DNA of 64,000 nt from Dyella flava (GCF_016904955.1 NZ_JADIKE010000035.1:1-64000); one strand, 5' to 3'. Counted from the first letter of the stretch, positions 37,845-47,709 are shown. The notes: generated from the sequence alone by a model not told the origin. A program made the numbers and translations.

Positions 37845-37872
37845 AAAGCCCGCGCCATCAGTTGCGGGCTTT
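37845..37872 (+). terminator. Intrinsic terminator after the cytochrome pair
   Basis: AAAGCCCGC (37845-37853) and GCGGGCTTT (37864-37872) form 9-base arms around a 10-base loop, followed by TGTTTTG. Confidence 0.8.
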
Positions 37873-37917
37873 TGTTTTGCGCGTGAAGATGCACCCTTGC
37901 GTTTCAGGAGAGCGGCC

Positions 37918-38082
37918 ATGGGTTGCCTGCCCTTGATTATTCTGTTCGTGCTGGGCGCGCTGATCGGCCGCGTATTCTGGGGCAATACGGGATTGCTGTG
38001 GGGCAGCGGTATCGGCTTGGCGCTCGGCGTGATTTCAGCTGCCTGGCTGGTCTGGTTGATACGCAAAGCCAAGGGAGAATAG
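37918..38082 (+). CDS. Small two-span membrane protein, 54 aa
   Basis: Two hydrophobic segments (about 4-20 and 26-46) with a positive tail R-K-A-K-G-E. AGGAGAG nine bases before the ATG is a strong ribosome binding site. It has its own place after the cytochrome terminator. No family or function is recognised. Confidence 0.65.
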   Translation: MGCLPLIILFVLGALIGRVFWGNTGLLWGSGIGLALGVISAAWLVWLIRKAKGE

Positions 38083-38104
38083 CCGCGCTATCAGGCTTAA
38101 CAGC

Positions 38105-38713
38105 TCAGCCCATCGCGGACTGCCCTTCCTTCTTGCGGTAATACGGATTGGCGCCACCTTTGTGATCCGTCGCGTCACGCACTTCGGTGATTTCCGGCAC
38201 ACGTTCGCGCAGCGTTTTTTCCACACCGTGCTTGAGCGTGACATCAACCATGCCGCAACCGTGGCAACCGCCACCGAACTGCAGCAGCACCACGCCGTCG
38301 GCATCGATCTCCAGCAGACTCACGCGGCCACCGTGCGCGGCAATGCGCGGATTCACTTCGGCATCCAGCACGTAACGCACACGCTCGACCAGACCTGCTT
38401 CCATGCCAGGAAGCTCGCCCTTGATCTTCGGTGCACGGATATTCAACTGACCGCCGGTCTGGTTCGGCTCGAAGTCGATGGTGGCGCCTTCCAGCCAGGA
38501 TGCGCTATCGCCTTCGATATGAAAATCGAAGCCGCTGCATTCGACCGTCCACTCACCGCCGGTGAGTTCCTGCGGCTCGCAGAATTCCAGCTCGCAATCG
38601 GCCGCCGGGGTGCCGGGCGCGATAACGCGCAGGCGAATACTCAGCCCCTCGATGCCTTGTTGCGAAAGAAGGCGCAGGAAGTGCTGCTGCGCGCGCTCGG
38701 AAATCTCGATCAT
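38105..38713 (-). CDS. nfuA: Fe-S biogenesis scaffold NfuA
   Basis: It carries [4Fe-4S] clusters to apo-proteins. The 203-residue protein has a degenerate A-type domain (1-95, without the A-type cysteines) and the C-terminal NifU-like domain with the cluster-binding C-H-G-C in G-G-G-C-H-G-C-G-M-V-D-V-T-L-K, then K-T-L-R-E-R-V-P. I chose the ATG at 38713 because M-I-E-I-S-E-R-A-Q is the family start. Confidence 0.95.
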   Translation of the reverse strand: MIEISERAQQHFLRLLSQQGIEGLSIRLRVIAPGTPAADCELEFCEPQELTGGEWTVECSGFDFHIEGDSASWLEGATIDFEPNQTGGQLNIRAPKIKGELPGMEAGLVERVRYVLDAEVNPRIAAHGGRVSLLEIDADGVVLLQFGGGCHGCGMVDVTLKHGVEKTLRERVPEITEVRDATDHKGGANPYYRKKEGQSAMG

Positions 38714-38852
38714 GCCTGCTCCGGAACCAGCTTTTTGACCCGGTCTGGCCGGGCTATACCGCACCATTTTAGTCCTGTTTCGCCATGAATGTCCGATTTC
38801 ATTTTTTTCGCGTACAGTTTCGACGCTTCAGCGAATGACTTTGGAGATCGCC

Positions 38853-39194
38853 ATGACCAGCCTTCCACTCGCCACCCAACACTGCCAGCCCCGTAAAGGC
38901 AAAGAGCACGCGTTGGACGAGGCGGCCATCGCCGCCCTGTTGCCGATGGTGCACGGCTGGAAGCTCAGCGAACAAGGTGATGCTTTGGTGAAGGATTACC
39001 GCTTCGAGAACTTCCATCACACGCTGGGCTTTATCAACGCCGTCGGCTTCATGGCCAATCACGAAGATCACCACCCGGACATCGAGGCGGGCTACGGCCA
39101 TTGCAAGCTGCGCTGGTCTACACACGATGTCGGTGGATTGTCGTTGAACGATTTCATCTGCGCTGCGCGCGCCGACGCCCTGCTCGCTCGCTAA
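38853..39194 (+). CDS. phhB: Pterin-4a-carbinolamine dehydratase
   Basis: It recycles the pterin cofactor after aromatic hydroxylation. The 113-residue protein has the catalytic motif N-H-E-D-H-H-P-D-I with the three-His/Asp arrangement, after F-x-x-A-x-G-F-M-A. K-V-x-W-S-T-H-D is modified to K-L-R-W-S-T-H-D-V-G-G-L-S. No phenylalanine hydroxylase gene is adjacent. I chose the ATG at 38853; an upstream ATG at 38835 adds six residues. Confidence 0.92.
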   Translation: MTSLPLATQHCQPRKGKEHALDEAAIAALLPMVHGWKLSEQGDALVKDYRFENFHHTLGFINAVGFMANHEDHHPDIEAGYGHCKLRWSTHDVGGLSLNDFICAARADALLAR

Positions 39195-39206
39195 ACGGCG
39201 CCTCCA

Positions 39207-40706
39207 TTGGACTGGCGGCGGCGTCTGCACAAGCTATGGATGCTCGCCAGCTACGTGCTGGCCGCGATCTGTATATGTGCGGCGCTGAGCTGGCTGGCGG
39301 CGCGAATCACCTCGGCCCGCCTGCTGCAACAGGCCGATCAGCAATTGGCGCGCGTCGAATCGGACCAGCCATTGTGGCAATGGCATCTGCGCAAGCCCCG
39401 CGACCTGATTGCCGGGCGCGCGTTTGGTCACGCCACGGTGACCAGCGATGCAGACACGCTGAGCATCACCAGCATCGATGGCACGCCGTTCGAACTCGGC
39501 CTGCCGGTGGACTGGGCGCTGGACCTTGCACACTGGCCGATTCTGCAAATGCAACTGCAAAGCAGCGCAGCGGGCTCGCTCGGGCTGCTATGGGGTAGCG
39601 GCCACACGTCGACATGCCTGGCAGCCACAGCCAGTGTGCTGACGCCAGATGCTCGGACCTTGCGCATCAATCTGCGCGGCCTGGCCTGGCAATCGGTTGC
39701 GCGGGATGCCTGTACGTCACCAGGTATCGCACAGATGTTGCGACTGCGCGTACAGATTCCTGCTCACGCAACCTTGCGCCTGGCATCGGTCGCACTACTG
39801 ACGAACGAACCGATGGGGCATGCGCAAAACGCCGCCATCGATCTGCCCAAGGGCGACATCCAACCCGCTCTCGCCCTCGCCCAAAACTTGCCGATGCCGC
39901 TGTTTCGTCTTCCGGAGGGCTTGAGCGTGGAAGCCATGCTGACGTTGCGCGATCAGTTGCGGTCACACTGGCCTGCGGCATTGATCGTACCTGCCGGCGC
40001 GATGCCACAGCCGGCGCCGCGAACATCGCATGCCACCGCAAGCTGGTTCGGCTGCATCCTTTATTTGTGTGCCCTGGTCTGGCTCGCGCTACGGCCGGTG
40101 AAAGGCGCGCTGCGGCCGTGGCTGGAGATAACCGGCTGCCTGTTGGGGCCCTTATGGCTGGTGATTGGGCTCAATTGGGGCCTGTATCCCACCCCGCTGG
40201 GTGTACTCGCCTTCGGCGGAGGCCTCGCCTACGCGCTGTTCATTGAGCGACGGCATTTGCCGCGACTATGGCGGTGGCCCGCCAGCGGGCGCGACTGGCT
40301 CCGGCCACTGGCTACCTTGCCGGTCGCCCTGCTGCTGATTGCGCTTCATGGCCACCGGCTGCAGCCGCTGCCGCTGGCACATGTCCTCACCTATTTTGGC
40401 TGGGCCTGGCTGCAACAGTGGCTGATGCTGGTAGTGCTACTGCGGCGTTTCGAGCAAGTCGGCCACCAGCGGGCGGCCCTGGCCATCGTCGCCACGGCCG
40501 TTGCCTTCGCCCTGCTCCACACGCCGAATGGCATGTTGATGCAACTGTGTTTCGTGGCTGAGCTGTGGTGGGGCTGGTGCTTTCTGCGTTCGCGTAGCGT
40601 CTTGCCAATCGGGGTGGCTCACGCCTTGGCTGCTCTGCTGGTCGAATCCGGGCTGGTGGGCGGACTGGTGCGGTCGCTGGAAGTCAGCGCCCGCTTCTTC
40701 TTTTAG
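39207..40706 (+). CDS. Membrane protein, CPBP-like C-terminus
   Basis: A 499-residue protein starting at a TTG (39207). One N-terminal membrane anchor (about 12-32) precedes a large soluble, probably periplasmic, domain (about 35-270). Seven or more membrane segments follow (275 to the end). The last part, F-A-L-L-H-T-P-N-G with G-V-A-H-A-L-A-A, matches motifs 2 and 3 of CPBP intramembrane proteases, but the glutamate pair expected for motif 1 is replaced (W-A-W-L-Q-Q-W-L-M), so proteolysis is doubtful. It is 12 bases after the dehydratase gene. Confidence 0.75.
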   Translation: MDWRRRLHKLWMLASYVLAAICICAALSWLAARITSARLLQQADQQLARVESDQPLWQWHLRKPRDLIAGRAFGHATVTSDADTLSITSIDGTPFELGLPVDWALDLAHWPILQMQLQSSAAGSLGLLWGSGHTSTCLAATASVLTPDARTLRINLRGLAWQSVARDACTSPGIAQMLRLRVQIPAHATLRLASVALLTNEPMGHAQNAAIDLPKGDIQPALALAQNLPMPLFRLPEGLSVEAMLTLRDQLRSHWPAALIVPAGAMPQPAPRTSHATASWFGCILYLCALVWLALRPVKGALRPWLEITGCLLGPLWLVIGLNWGLYPTPLGVLAFGGGLAYALFIERRHLPRLWRWPASGRDWLRPLATLPVALLLIALHGHRLQPLPLAHVLTYFGWAWLQQWLMLVVLLRRFEQVGHQRAALAIVATAVAFALLHTPNGMLMQLCFVAELWWGWCFLRSRSVLPIGVAHALAALLVESGLVGGLVRSLEVSARFFF

Positions 40707-41652
40707 CCGCCAGCGTATCGAGGAAGTTCTTCAGATCCTCTGGCAGCGGCGCCGAGAATCCATACGCGCGCCCGTCGAGTTCGAAGGACATATGTGACGC
40801 GTGCAGGAACAGGCGATGCAGTCCCAGTTCGCGAAAGCGCTTGTTCGCGTCACGATCGCCGTACTTCGTGTCACCTGCCAGCGGATGACCGATGTGGGCC
40901 GCATGCACGCGGATCTGGTGCGTGCGGCCGGTGCCCAGGGTCGCCTGCATCAGGCGGGCGCCCGGGTACTGCTCCATCTCGCGGAAGAACGTAAGCGAGG
41001 GCTTGCCGCCTTCGGACACGCGCACCATCCGCTCGCCGCCCTGCAAGATCGACTTCTGCAACGGCGCGTTGACGTCAAAACGGGCCTTGGACGGGTGGCC
41101 GACCATCAGGCAGAGATATTGCTTGGTCACCTCGCCGGCACGGATCGCCGCTTGCAGTCCGGTCAGCCCGGGGCGGGTACGGGCGAAGACCAGCACGCCG
41201 CTGGTGTCGCGGTCCAGGCGATGGACCAGCTCCAGGTGATCCTTGGGGCGGGCCTGTCGCAACAACTCGATCGCCCCGTGGCTCACCCCGCTGCCGCCGT
41301 GACTGGCCATGCCGGTGGGCTTGTCGATCACCAGGAAGTGCTTGTCCTCGAAGATCACCGCCTCGGCCACCGCCTCGATGGCCCCCTGGGAAGCCCCCAG
41401 CTCCGCCGGCCGCTCGGCTACCCGTACCGGCGGGATACGCAGCATGTCACCCTGGCTGAGACGGGTATCCGGCTTGGCGCGCTTGCCGTTTACACGCACC
41501 TGGCCGGTGCGCAGCAAACGGTAAATCATGCTCTTGGGCACGCCTTTGAGGATGGTCATCAGGGCGTTGTCGATGCGCTGACCGTCACGCTCCGGACCGA
41601 TCTCAAGTTGACGCACCCCTTGAGGTGCATCAGGGGAAGTTGCCGTCTGCAT
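40684..41652 (-). CDS. rluC: Ribosomal large subunit pseudouridine synthase C
   Basis: It makes pseudouridine in 23S rRNA. The 322-residue protein has an S4 RNA-binding domain (about 20-80, I-D-N-A-L, V-R-V-N-G-K-R) and an RluA-type catalytic domain with H-R-L-D-R-D-T-S-G, which includes the catalytic Asp, and G-R-T-H-Q-I-R-V-H-A. I chose the ATG at 41652 (M-Q-T-A-T-S). Its 3' end overlaps the membrane protein gene on the opposite strand by 23 bases. It is divergent from rne, a typical arrangement. Confidence 0.94.
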   Translation of the reverse strand: MQTATSPDAPQGVRQLEIGPERDGQRIDNALMTILKGVPKSMIYRLLRTGQVRVNGKRAKPDTRLSQGDMLRIPPVRVAERPAELGASQGAIEAVAEAVIFEDKHFLVIDKPTGMASHGGSGVSHGAIELLRQARPKDHLELVHRLDRDTSGVLVFARTRPGLTGLQAAIRAGEVTKQYLCLMVGHPSKARFDVNAPLQKSILQGGERMVRVSEGGKPSLTFFREMEQYPGARLMQATLGTGRTHQIRVHAAHIGHPLAGDTKYGDRDANKRFRELGLHRLFLHASHMSFELDGRAYGFSAPLPEDLKNFLDTLAAKRRSGR

Positions 41653-41989
41653 TGAAAAAAACCTGGGTTGAGAGGATACTCGTATAGCGCTTGACCCGGT
41701 CGGCCGACGTTTGTGAAGGCCGGGTGCCCGCCCCGCGACGCTGGTGAGGTTTGGCTCGGTCGCCATCACGGCAGCCCTTGCAAACACCCTGTAATCGTAA
41801 CGGTTCGGGTAGCCACTTGTCCGGTCTCATCTGCAGACAGACAACGCGCCCTGCGTGCCAAAGAATCACCCCGGTATCGGGAACGTTACCGTTTATTTGC
41901 CGCTTTACCGCTGCGGCGCGATCCGAAGGCCGGCCGCCACACCAGGCGCCACCGCGGCGCGCGACGCGCGGCCAAGCCGAGGAATCACA
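41653..41989. promoter_or_regulatory. rluC-rne divergent region with long rne leader
   Basis: A 337-base gap between divergent starts. The part next to rne is GC-rich and contains several short inverted repeats (for example CGGTA/TACCG near 41876-41891). In E. coli the rne 5' UTR is bound by RNase E for autoregulation; a similar role here is inference from position. GAGGAA eight bases before the rne ATG is the ribosome binding site. Confidence 0.4.
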
Positions 41990-44900
41990 ATGAAAAGAAT
42001 GTTGATCAACGCGACTCAGCGTGAAGAGTTGCGTGTGGCTATCGTTGATGGCCAAACCCTTTACGATCTTGATATCGAAATCCCCTCTCGCGAACAGAAA
42101 AAGGCCAATATTTACAAGGGCCGTATCACTCGCGTTGAGCAATCCCTCGAAGCCTGCTTTGTCGACTATGGCGCCGAACGCCACGGCTTCCTTCCGCTGA
42201 AGGAAATCGCCCGCGAGTACTTCACGCCGGGCCTGGATCCCTACAAATCCAACATCCGCGAGTTGTTGAAGGAAGGTCTGGAAGTCGTCGTCCAGGTCGA
42301 GAAGGAAGAGCGCGGCAACAAGGGTGCCGCCCTTACCACCTTCATCAGCCTGGCCGGCCGCTACATGGTGCTGATGCCGAACAACCCGAAGGCGGGCGGC
42401 GTATCGCGTCGCATCGAGGGTGAAGACCGGCAGGCCCTGAAGGAAGCACTGGAACACCTCACCGTTCCGGACGACATGGGCCTGATCGTGCGCACCGCCG
42501 GCATGGGTCGTGACGCCGAAGAGCTGCAGTGGGATCTCGATTACCTGATCCAGCTATGGAAGGCCATTTCCGGCGCTGCCCAGGCGCAGAAGGCGCCCTT
42601 CCTGATCTACCAGGAATCGAAGCTGTTCATCCGCGCCCTGCGCGACTACCTGCGCAGCGACATCGGCGAGATCCTGATCGACGAGGAGTCGCTTTACCAC
42701 GACGCCCGTGAGTTCATGCAGCAGGTGATGCCCAACGCCTTGCGCAAGCTCAAGCTCTATAAAGACGATACGCCGCTGTTCTCGCGCTACCAGATCGAAA
42801 CCCAGATCGAGAGCGCCTTCGACCGCAGCGTACGCCTGCCCTCCGGCGGCTCGATCGTGATCGACCAGACCGAAGCGCTGACCGCGATCGACATCAACTC
42901 CTCCAAGGCCACCAAGGGTGGCGACATCGAGGAGACCGCGTTCAACACCAACCTGGAAGCGGCGACCGAGATCGCCCGCCAGCTGCGCATCCGCGATGCC
43001 GGCGGCCTGATCGTGATCGACTTCATCGACATGGACAGCCCCAAGCACCAGCGGGAAGTCGAAGAGCGCCTGAAGGACGCTTCCAAGCTGGACCGTGCGC
43101 GCATCCAGATCGGCCGCATCTCGCGCTTCGGCCTGTTGGAAATGTCACGCCAGCGCCTGCGCCCCTCGCTGGGCGAAGCCACCCAGATCGTCTGCCCGCG
43201 CTGCGAAGGCCATGGCCATATCCGCAGCGTGGAATCGCTGTCGCTATCGACCTTGCGACTGATCGAAGAGCACGCCATGAAGGACAACACCGGCCAGGTG
43301 CTGGTGCAGGCTCCATCGAGCGTGGCCAACTTCATGCTCAACGAGAAGCGCGCCAGCGTGGTCGAGATCGAGCTGCGCAACAAGGTGCACGTGGTGATCG
43401 TGGCGGACGACAAGCTCGATACGCCGCACATCGAGATCCAGCGCATCCGCGAAGCGGACATGGGCGAGCACAGCAAGCCCAGCTACGAACGCATCACCGC
43501 GGAAGAACCCAACGCCATCCGCAAGATGGGCCAGATGCTCGGCAGCAGCGAGCAGCCGGCCGTCAGCGGCATCGTGCCGGCCAGCCCGGCGCCGGTACGT
43601 GAGGAAGAGCCCACGCCTGCCGCTGCGTCAGCCCCGGTCGCAAAGCGCCAGCCTGTCGCTGCACCCGCTGCGGCACCGGCGAACAGCGGCGGCTTCTTCT
43701 CTCGCCTGTTTGGTATCTTCCGCGGCAGCAGCGCTGCCGAACCAGCCCCGGCGCCTACACCGGCTGTGCGCCAGGAGGCGCCACGCGGCAAGCAACAGGA
43801 CAACCGTCGCAACGAGCGTCGTGCCGAGGGTGGCCAGCAGCGCCAGGGTCAGCAGCGCGAGGCACAGCAAGGCGGTGCCCGCGGCAATGCCCAACAGCAG
43901 GCCAAGAACCAGAATCAGCAGCGGCAGCGGAACGAACAGCAAGCTCAGGCCCGCCAGCAGCAACAGCCGCAGCAACAAGGCAACAAGCAGGAACAGCGTC
44001 AGCAAAAGCCGCAACAGGCCCAAGATGCTGTGGCCAACGAACAGCGCAATAAGCAGCAGAACACCCAGGCTGCCAAGCAAGCGCAGCAGGAACGCCAGCC
44101 GCGTCAACCGCAGGCCGAACGTTCTCAACAAGCGAACGTGCAAGCTGTTGCCAAACCGGCCGAAGCACCGAAGCCGGTCGTTGAGCCAACCGTTCCAGCC
44201 GCGGTGACCGTGCCCGAAGGCATCGAAGCCCCTGCCACCGAGACAGCTGAAGGCGGTCAGGCGCGCCGCCGTCGCGGCCGTCGTGGTGGCCGCCGCCGTC
44301 GCCGTCACGATGGCGCCGCAGCAGCAGCCGGTGGAGTGTCCAACGACCAGTTGAACGATGTGTTGGATGATGAGGATCGCGACGAAAGCGACGAGCTGGA
44401 AGTCAGCCATGCCGAACAAAGCGTATCCGAGCCCAAGCAAAGCGTAGCCATCCAGCCGCCTGCGAAACCCGCGGACGCAGCACCTGCGTCTGCGCCGGAA
44501 GTAGTGGTAGCTACTCCAGCAGCCGCTGCCCCGGTGGAAACCTACGTACCGCCAGCAGCCAAGCCACAAGTTATCGAATTTGAAACGGCAAAGGCTTCCT
44601 TTGAAGAAGCGGATGTCGGTCAAGCTCCTGCTGCCGAGGATCGCAAGGAGGCACCGCTGATCATCGCTTCGGCGCCGGTGACTGCTTCGTTCAATCTGCC
44701 AGTATTGCCGCCCATTCCGGTGCGCGAAGTGGCTGAAAAACTCGAGGCGTCGGTTACCGAGACAGCCGATGAGCCGCAGGTGGACACACCTGTCGCACCG
44801 GCGGAAGTGGTCACAGTTACCGTGCCGCACGACATCACACCCGACGTCAATGAAACCAAAGTCGCTGCGGCCTCGATCGTGACCACTGAAACGGTACTTG

Positions 44901-45130
44901 CCGAGCCAGTCCGCGAAGAACCCGCAGCTACCGAGCCCACACCCGTCTCTGCGCCGGTAGTGGTCAGCCCCGCACCGCTGTTCCATCAGCCCGAACAAGG
45001 CGATCTGCTTTCCCAACCGATGCGCCATCACGTATCGGCCACGGAGGAGCACAGCCACGAGAAAGCTAGCGAGCCGCTGCCTGAAGAAGACGAAGCGCAA
45101 CCGGCCCATCGTGACAACCGGCTGTCCTGA
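41990..45130 (+). CDS. rne: Ribonuclease E
   Basis: The main endoribonuclease of mRNA decay and rRNA/tRNA processing. The 1046-residue protein has an S1 domain (about 35-120), the DNase I-like catalytic core with the metal Asp residues in A-I-D-I-N-S and V-I-D-F-I-D-M, and the zinc link C-P-R-C-E-G-H-G. The C-terminal half (after about 520) is disordered. It starts with an amphipathic membrane anchor [11 protein letters not shown], then long Gln/Arg/Asn-rich tracts, an Arg-rich RNA-binding block ([11 protein letters not shown]) and a Val/Pro/Ala-rich tail that serves as degradosome scaffold in relatives. Confidence 0.97.
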   Translation: MKRMLINATQREELRVAIVDGQTLYDLDIEIPSREQKKANIYKGRITRVEQSLEACFVDYGAERHGFLPLKEIAREYFTPGLDPYKSNIRELLKEGLEVVVQVEKEERGNKGAALTTFISLAGRYMVLMPNNPKAGGVSRRIEGEDRQALKEALEHLTVPDDMGLIVRTAGMGRDAEELQWDLDYLIQLWKAISGAAQAQKAPFLIYQESKLFIRALRDYLRSDIGEILIDEESLYHDAREFMQQVMPNALRKLKLYKDDTPLFSRYQIETQIESAFDRSVRLPSGGSIVIDQTEALTAIDINSSKATKGGDIEETAFNTNLEAATEIARQLRIRDAGGLIVIDFIDMDSPKHQREVEERLKDASKLDRARIQIGRISRFGLLEMSRQRLRPSLGEATQIVCPRCEGHGHIRSVESLSLSTLRLIEEHAMKDNTGQVLVQAPSSVANFMLNEKRASVVEIELRNKVHVVIVADDKLDTPHIEIQRIREADMGEHSKPSYERITAEEPNAIRKMGQMLGSSEQPAVSGIVPASPAPVREEEPTPAAASAPVAKRQPVAAPAAAPANSGGFFSRLFGIFRGSSAAEPAPAPTPAVRQEAPRGKQQDNRRNERRAEGGQQRQGQQREAQQGGARGNAQQQAKNQNQQRQRNEQQAQARQQQQPQQQGNKQEQRQQKPQQAQDAVANEQRNKQQNTQAAKQAQQERQPRQPQAERSQQANVQAVAKPAEAPKPVVEPTVPAAVTVPEGIEAPATETAEGGQARRRRGRRGGRRRRRHDGAAAAAGGVSNDQLNDVLDDEDRDESDELEVSHAEQSVSEPKQSVAIQPPAKPADAAPASAPEVVVATPAAAAPVETYVPPAAKPQVIEFETAKASFEEADVGQAPAAEDRKEAPLIIASAPVTASFNLPVLPPIPVREVAEKLEASVTETADEPQVDTPVAPAEVVTVTVPHDITPDVNETKVAAASIVTTETVLAEPVREEPAATEPTPVSAPVVVSPAPLFHQPEQGDLLSQPMRHHVSATEEHSHEKASEPLPEEDEAQPAHRDNRLS

Positions 45131-45159
45131 TACACCGGTCAACACGACGATTCCAAACG

Positions 45160-45186
45160 AAAGGGCCGGACAATGTCCGGCCCTTT
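45160..45186 (+). terminator. Intrinsic terminator after rne
   Basis: AAAGGGCCGGA (45160-45170) pairs with TCCGGCCCTTT (45176-45186) around a five-base loop, followed by TGC. It lies between rne and the convergent response regulator gene and can serve both. Confidence 0.85.
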
Positions 45187-45214
45187 TGCTTACAGGAGCA
45201 TTCGAAGCATTCGC

Positions 45215-45865
45215 TCAGTTGCCGACCTGGTTGTTGTGGGTGTCCAGCAAGCCGTGCACCGTCATCAGGTGCGCCAGACTGATCACGTGATCCACCTGCA
45301 GCTTTTCCATAAGGCGCTGCTTATAGGTGGAAACCGTCTTGGGGCTCAGACTGAGCTGCTCGCCAATGGCCGTGAGCGGCTTGCCGCGTACCAGCATCAT
45401 GGCCACTTCCAACTCGCGGCTGGAGAGCACGTCGAAAGGCGAACCTTCGCCATCAAGCGTGGCCAGCGCCAACTGCTGCGCCACGGCCGGAGCCAGATAA
45501 CGCCGACCGCTCGCGACCTGGCGGACGGCATTGAGCAATTCTTCGGCAGCGCAGCTCTTGGTCAGGTAACCATGTGCGCCAGCATCCAATAAACGCTTCG
45601 GAAAACGAGCATCGTCCACGATGGTTACGACGATCACGCGTGTAGGCAGATTCGCTCGCGCGATGCGCTCGGTCAGCTCGATACCGCTCATACCGGGCAT
45701 GTGCACATCGACCAGCGCGATGTGTGGCTTGGCGGCCCGGATCTGACGCAAGCCCTCTTCCGCCGTACCCGCCTCGCCACAAATGCGAATATCCGGCTGC
45801 TGCAGGATCATTCTGAAGCCGGTTCGGACCAGCTCGTGGTCATCTACGAGTACAACGTCAATCAT
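45215..45865 (-). CDS. NarL/FixJ-type response regulator, GacA/UvrY-like
   Basis: The 216-residue protein has a receiver domain (acidic D8-D9, phospho-acceptor D53 in L-V-D-V-H-M-P-G, Lys in Y-L-T-K-S) and a LuxR-type helix-turn-helix (about 148-205: S-S-R-E-L-E-V, L-S-P-K-T-V-S-T-Y-K). Overall it is closest in pattern to GacA/UvrY, which activates CsrA-sequestering small RNAs. No cognate kinase is adjacent, as usual for GacA. GGAGGG before the ATG at 45865 supports the start. Confidence 0.9.
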   Translation of the reverse strand: MIDVVLVDDHELVRTGFRMILQQPDIRICGEAGTAEEGLRQIRAAKPHIALVDVHMPGMSGIELTERIARANLPTRVIVVTIVDDARFPKRLLDAGAHGYLTKSCAAEELLNAVRQVASGRRYLAPAVAQQLALATLDGEGSPFDVLSSRELEVAMMLVRGKPLTAIGEQLSLSPKTVSTYKQRLMEKLQVDHVISLAHLMTVHGLLDTHNNQVGN

Positions 45866-46110
45866 CGTGCGCCCTCCCTGGATAGGTATTGTGCACCTGC
45901 AAAGTAGGCGGGTGGCCGACACATTGCAAGCCCGTAACCCCTCGTCCAGCAAGGATTTTCCATATAGCGCCAAACCTCACACGAGTAGTAGGGAATCACC
46001 TACATACATGCCCCAATTTAAATGTCATCATTTGGTATATAGAACGTCGTAAGTCACGCAAGTCGTAGTCCCCCTGCAAGGCTAGTTCGCACTACCCGAT
46101 GGAGGTATCG

Positions 46111-46350
46111 ATGGTGATCTACTCGCTCAAGCAATCTCCGGATGGGGATTGGAGCATCCGCCGAGAGTCTGCAACCCTGTTTAGCCAGCTCCGGCTGGGC
46201 CCTGCCATCCAACTGGCGCGTGAAGCAGCCCGCGACGAACACACCCGTTCCGGCCGCAGCACCTGCGTTGAGATGCCAGGCCCCGCTTCCACGATTCGTC
46301 TGGCGCAGTACGCGCGTCCGGGTGCGCCGATTGAAAGTGCCGTAGCCTGA
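46111..46350 (+). CDS. Small protein of unknown function, 79 aa
   Basis: M-V-I-Y-S-L-K-Q-S-P-D-G-D-W-S-I-R-R starts a compact soluble protein. The first strand-turn-strand resembles small DUF2188-type proteins, but I do not assign the family. GGAGG five bases before the ATG at 46111 decides the start over the ATG at 46099, which lies within that site. An inverted repeat (CGGAGC/GCTCCG near 46366-46382) follows the stop. Confidence 0.65.
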   Translation: MVIYSLKQSPDGDWSIRRESATLFSQLRLGPAIQLAREAARDEHTRSGRSTCVEMPGPASTIRLAQYARPGAPIESAVA

Positions 46351-46447
46351 AGTCGTTCAAATAAACGGAGCGCCCTGCTCCGCTGAATGGTAGGCGCATG
46401 TTACGATCCGCGCGCCTGCAGCCTCCATCACTCGGTAGCTGCCTCCA

Positions 46448-46534
46448 GCCCGGATGGCGAAACAGGTAGACGCAAGAGACTTAAAATCTCTCGACCGCAA
46501 GGTCATGCCGGTTCGATCCCGGCTCCGGGCACCA
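46448..46534 (+). tRNA. tRNA-Leu(UAA)
   Basis: An 87-base class II tRNA with acceptor GCCCGGA/TCCGGGC, anticodon loop CTTAAAA (anticodon UAA), variable arm and encoded CCA. It decodes UUA and UUG. It is the normal leucine counterpart of the odd tRNA at 9681. Confidence 0.96.
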
Positions 46535-47053
46535 TCAGCTTCAAGCATTTAGGCATTCGCCCGACTGCCTGCTCCTCTCCCAAAATCCCATGGCTCCGAC
46601 GCGGCTTCGACTATTTGCCAGTGGCAAATAATCGGTACGGCACGCAGAGGAATGATCAGGCATGAGGCGCACAACTGCGATGTCCATGGACATTCTGTTG
46701 CGCGAAATTACATAGCTCGACGAGCTTGTGCCTCGATTGATCACAACACATGGTGATCTTCTTCGTCAGGCTTATTCGGCATGCTCAAAGAACGCATGCG
46801 CTGCTTTTCCGAAGCGACGCTTTTGCCCGCATTGCTTCCAGCATCCCCGTCCTCTTAGGGTTTTCCAAAAAAACGGCCATAGGCGAACTAATTGCCGCCC
46901 ACCTCGCCCACACACCTGTGAAACGGCGGTTTTGCGTCGCCTCGATCTTTCCGAGAAAACGATTCGGTGATCACTGACACCCTACTGCTGCATACCTTCT
47001 AGACGGCGCCAGTCCTAGCAAGAACGCGACCGTCTGGCCGTGTGCCTTACCGG
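46535..47053. other. Gap without a recognised gene
   Basis: More than 500 bases, A/T-richer than average, between tRNA-Leu and the iron operon. Short frames exist (for example 46728-46977), but none has a ribosome binding site or family resemblance. It holds one 19-bp palindrome at 46612. Confidence 0.4.
46612..46630. promoter_or_regulatory. 19-bp perfect palindrome
   Basis: TATTTGCCA and TGGCAAATA flank a single G. The perfect symmetry and A/T ends look like a dimeric repressor site. No gene starts within 500 bases on the plus strand, so its target is unclear. Confidence 0.4.
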
Positions 47054-47092
47054 TTGACATAGGCTCGCTTATTAATGAGAATTATTCCCATT
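47054..47092 (+). promoter_or_regulatory. Promoter overlapped by a Fur box
   Basis: TTGACA (47054-47059) and GAGAAT (47077-47082) are spaced by 17 bases. Over the -10 lies AATGAGAAT-T-ATTCCCATT (47074-47092), a 19-base dyad with one mismatch that fits the Fur consensus in A/T-rich dyad form. Iron-loaded Fur should repress the downstream iron operon. Confidence 0.75.
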
Positions 47093-47164
47093 AACACGAT
47101 TTAACTCCGATATCACGGCGCTTGAAACCGGGTATCGCGACGCGATGGCCGGGAATTTCGCTAC

Positions 47165-47446
47165 ATGGTGATTGTTTGCGCGTTTTTATTGAGCGTCTTG
47201 GGCGCGGTGCTGCTTTATCTCTCGCATGAGCAACAGCGTTTGCTGCGTAGGCCGCTACCCTTCGGCGCACGCATGGCCGGAACCGTCATTGTCTTTGCCA
47301 GTGTGTGGATCTGGTGGGCCGCCTCAGGGGTTGCCGCAGGCATCGCCGGTACGCTGACTTCACTGATGCTCGCCTGGGTTGCGCTGCCCTATCTGGCCTG
47401 GTGGCGCGACAGGCGTGCCGTTGCAGCACGGGCGCAGAAACGGTGA
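47165..47446 (+). CDS. Small membrane protein of an iron-uptake operon (DUF3325-like)
   Basis: The 93-residue protein has three hydrophobic segments (about 1-19, 37-54, 58-80) and S-H-E-Q-Q-R-L-L-R in the first loop, a pattern seen in DUF3325 proteins encoded with TonB receptors and PepSY proteins. The family call is by pattern and context. It is the first gene after a Fur box and overlaps the next gene (GTGA). Confidence 0.7.
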   Translation: MVIVCAFLLSVLGAVLLYLSHEQQRLLRRPLPFGARMAGTVIVFASVWIWWAASGVAAGIAGTLTSLMLAWVALPYLAWWRDRRAVAARAQKR

Positions 47447-47697
47447 TCGGGCGTTGTCTGGCCGGGGTGCTGCTCGGTTTTCCGCTCGCAGCCGTGATCT
47501 TGCGCCTGGTGCTGCATGCATTGCCGAATGACGGCGCGGACTGGCTGATTCCGGCACTGATTCTGTTCTTTCCACTGTGGATGACGCTGATGATCGGGGC
47601 CTACGCCTTTCGTCATGCGGCGCGTGCGTGGCTTGCGCTCGGTGGCGCCAACGTCGTGGGGTTTCTCGCGCTGTGGCTGCTCGGCCATGCTGCATAA
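47443..47697 (+). CDS. Small membrane protein of an iron-uptake operon (DUF3649-like)
   Basis: An 84-residue protein with three hydrophobic segments, starting at a GTG that overlaps the preceding stop. Position, size and pattern fit DUF3649, which co-occurs with PepSY proteins and siderophore receptors. The function is unknown; in relatives it may help ferric reduction or siderophore processing at the inner membrane. Confidence 0.68.
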   Translation: MIGRCLAGVLLGFPLAAVILRLVLHALPNDGADWLIPALILFFPLWMTLMIGAYAFRHAARAWLALGGANVVGFLALWLLGHAA

Positions 47698-47709
47698 GGA
47701 CGCGACGCG

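Noticed and set aside
43628..45145. 505-codon frame antisense to the rne tail
   Set aside because: Leu/Arg-rich complement of the Gln/Ala-rich rne scaffold, not a membrane protein gene.
46728..46977. 75-80-codon overlapping frames after tRNA-Leu(UAA)
   Set aside because: Two frames overlap in different phases and neither shows a ribosome binding site or domain.
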